In this document: piece by piece, positions 6,213 through 6,964 of the stretch
Layout of the letters: every line of letters begins with the position of its first letter
Position numbering within the stretch: position 1 is the first letter of the stretch
From: an uncultured bacterium
GTDB lineage: Bacteria > Bacteroidota > Bacteroidia > Bacteroidales > Muribaculaceae
NCBI GenBank assembly: GCA_946184715.1
Contig: CAMHGU010000118.1
Coordinates: 1 to 6,964 of the forward strand
Reading direction: 5' to 3'
Length of the DNA: 6,964 bases
Made by a program: the position numbers and the translations under genes
Notes under the pieces: generated by a model
Database searches by the model: none
The model's input: the letters and a program-made list of their open reading frames with translations, nothing else
Told to the model about the DNA's origin: nothing

Positions 6213-6228
6213 CTTTTTACTACCTTCG
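6198..6228 (+). promoter_or_regulatory. Putative promoter of the S24 repressor gene
   Basis: TTG at 6198-6200, a 20-nt gap and TACCTTCG at 6221-6228 resemble the Bacteroidota promoter, with one mismatch to TAnnTTTG. The predicted start near 6235 leaves about 26 nt before the ATG at 6261. The -33 element is inside the inverted repeat at 6198-6212, which would allow repression by a protein bound there. The rest of the 113-nt gap after aroK (6148-6197) is A-rich and holds nothing recognisable. Confidence 0.5.
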
Positions 6229-6260
6229 CTCCGTAATCAACACACCTCAACTCTATAGCT

Positions 6261-6964
6261 ATGAACTCCAACAGCAACCCCTCCGCCCAAAGCTCCAACG
6301 CCTCGATGATAGAGCGCGTGAAGTACCTCATCGATGAGTCGGGCCTCACCCAAGGCCAATTTGCCAAGCGCATCGAGACCGACGCCAGCAACCTCTCCAA
6401 GCACCTCACCGGGCGCTTGCCCATCAGCGATGCCCTCATCAACCGCATAGCCATCAACCTCGGAGTGTCACGCTCCTGGCTCAAAGACGGCATCGACCTC
6501 CCCTACGCCAAGCCCACCGTGGTGCAGCCCGAAATCACCATCGACGACAACGCCATCCGCCCCACCGCCCACGGCACCCCCGTTTACGACATCGACGTCA
6601 CTGCCGGACCCCTGACCCGCTCCGTAATGTTTGCCGACGAGCACATCATTGGCCGCATCGATATGCCCTCAATCCCCGCCGATTGCCAAATCGTCAGCGT
6701 ATCGGGCGACTCGATGGACCCCGTAATCCACAACGGCGACCTGATTGCCGTACGCGGCCTGTCGAATATGAAAAACCTCTTCTGGGGCCAAATCTATATG
6801 CTCCTGCTCCCCGACTACCGCCTCGTGAAGTACGTACGCCGCCACCCCGACCCCGCTATGCTAATCCTCCACAGCGAGAACCCCAACTACGACGATATGG
6901 AAGTGGACCGCACCGACGTCCTCGACATTATGCTCGTCCACAACATCATCCACATCGCCAACCG
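6261..6964 (+). CDS. XRE-family HTH / S24 peptidase-like repressor (partial, cut at the window's right end)
   Basis: At least 234 codons are open with no stop before the window ends. The protein looks like a CI- or LexA-type repressor that dimerises, binds operators and inactivates itself by cleavage. Residues 1-15 are a Ser/Asn-rich leader. An XRE helix-turn-helix spans about 16-75, with LTQGQFAKRI (29-38) and SNLSKHLTGR (43-52) as the DNA-binding helices. A linker leads to the likely Ala115-Gly116 cleavage site in DVTAGPL (112-118). The S24 catalytic Ser151 is in SGDSMDP (148-154), followed by NGDLIAV (158-164), and the catalytic Lys190 is in YRLVKYV (186-192). All self-cleavage residues are therefore present. 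Met16 (6306) is an alternative start, but 6261 suits the promoter. The target could be its own gene, a prophage or a stress regulon to the right; none is visible here. At this size only the extreme C-terminus should be missing. Confidence 0.88.
   Translation, partial: MNSNSNPSAQSSNASMIERVKYLIDESGLTQGQFAKRIETDASNLSKHLTGRLPISDALINRIAINLGVSRSWLKDGIDLPYAKPTVVQPEITIDDNAIRPTAHGTPVYDIDVTAGPLTRSVMFADEHIIGRIDMPSIPADCQIVSVSGDSMDPVIHNGDLIAVRGLSNMKNLFWGQIYMLLLPDYRLVKYVRRHPDPAMLILHSENPNYDDMEVDRTDVLDIMLVHNIIHIAN

Noticed and set aside
5536..6493. Minus-strand frames opposite aroK and the repressor start (5536-6156, 6005-6493)
   Set aside because: They overlap the whole of aroK and the repressor promoter and show no domain.

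Overview
The window looks like chromosome from a high-GC member of the Bacteroidales (Bacteroidota). Four things support this. Hand counts of sample lines give roughly 60-70% GC in the core genes. No convincing Shine-Dalgarno sequence precedes any start. Several genes have an upstream match to the Bacteroidota promoter pattern (TTTG or TTG, a gap of about 20 nt, then TAnnTTTG). The YfhO-type membrane protein is also of the Bacteroidota kind. I cannot name the family or genus with confidence. All recognised genes are on the plus strand.

Layout: (1) 1-88 is a promoter region. (2) 89-2587 encodes a large polytopic YfhO-family membrane protein, a probable GT-C-like envelope glycosyltransferase of unknown substrate. 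(3) 2606-3194 is a compact type II toxin-antitoxin module, a YefM/Phd-like antitoxin followed by a YoeB-like mRNA interferase. Its promoter overlaps TGTAC-type palindromes like those known as YefM-YoeB operators. Its GC content, about 51-52% by hand count, is clearly below that of its neighbours. (4) 3220-5520 is a tightly packed operon of a YihX-like HAD hydrolase, ribF (riboflavin kinase/FAD synthetase) and upp (uracil phosphoribosyltransferase). The genes are joined by two ATGA stop/start overlaps. (5) 5602-6147 encodes shikimate kinase (aroK) after an 81-nt gap with no visible promoter, so it may be read from the same operon. (6) 6198-6964 holds a promoter or operator region and a nearly complete gene for a self-cleaving XRE-HTH/S24 repressor, cut by the window edge.

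The core of the window is housekeeping: flavin cofactor synthesis, pyrimidine salvage and aromatic amino acid synthesis. A mobile-type addiction module sits in the gap between the membrane protein and the flavin operon, and a CI/LexA-like regulator lies at the right end. I see no wholly new system. The points most worth checking are the TGTACA operator of the toxin-antitoxin module, the HAD-RibF coupling (a candidate flavin-pathway phosphatase), the altered adenylyltransferase motifs of RibF, and the palindrome in front of the S24 repressor, which could be an operator or the aroK terminator. No tRNA, rRNA, CRISPR array, insertion sequence or attachment site was seen.
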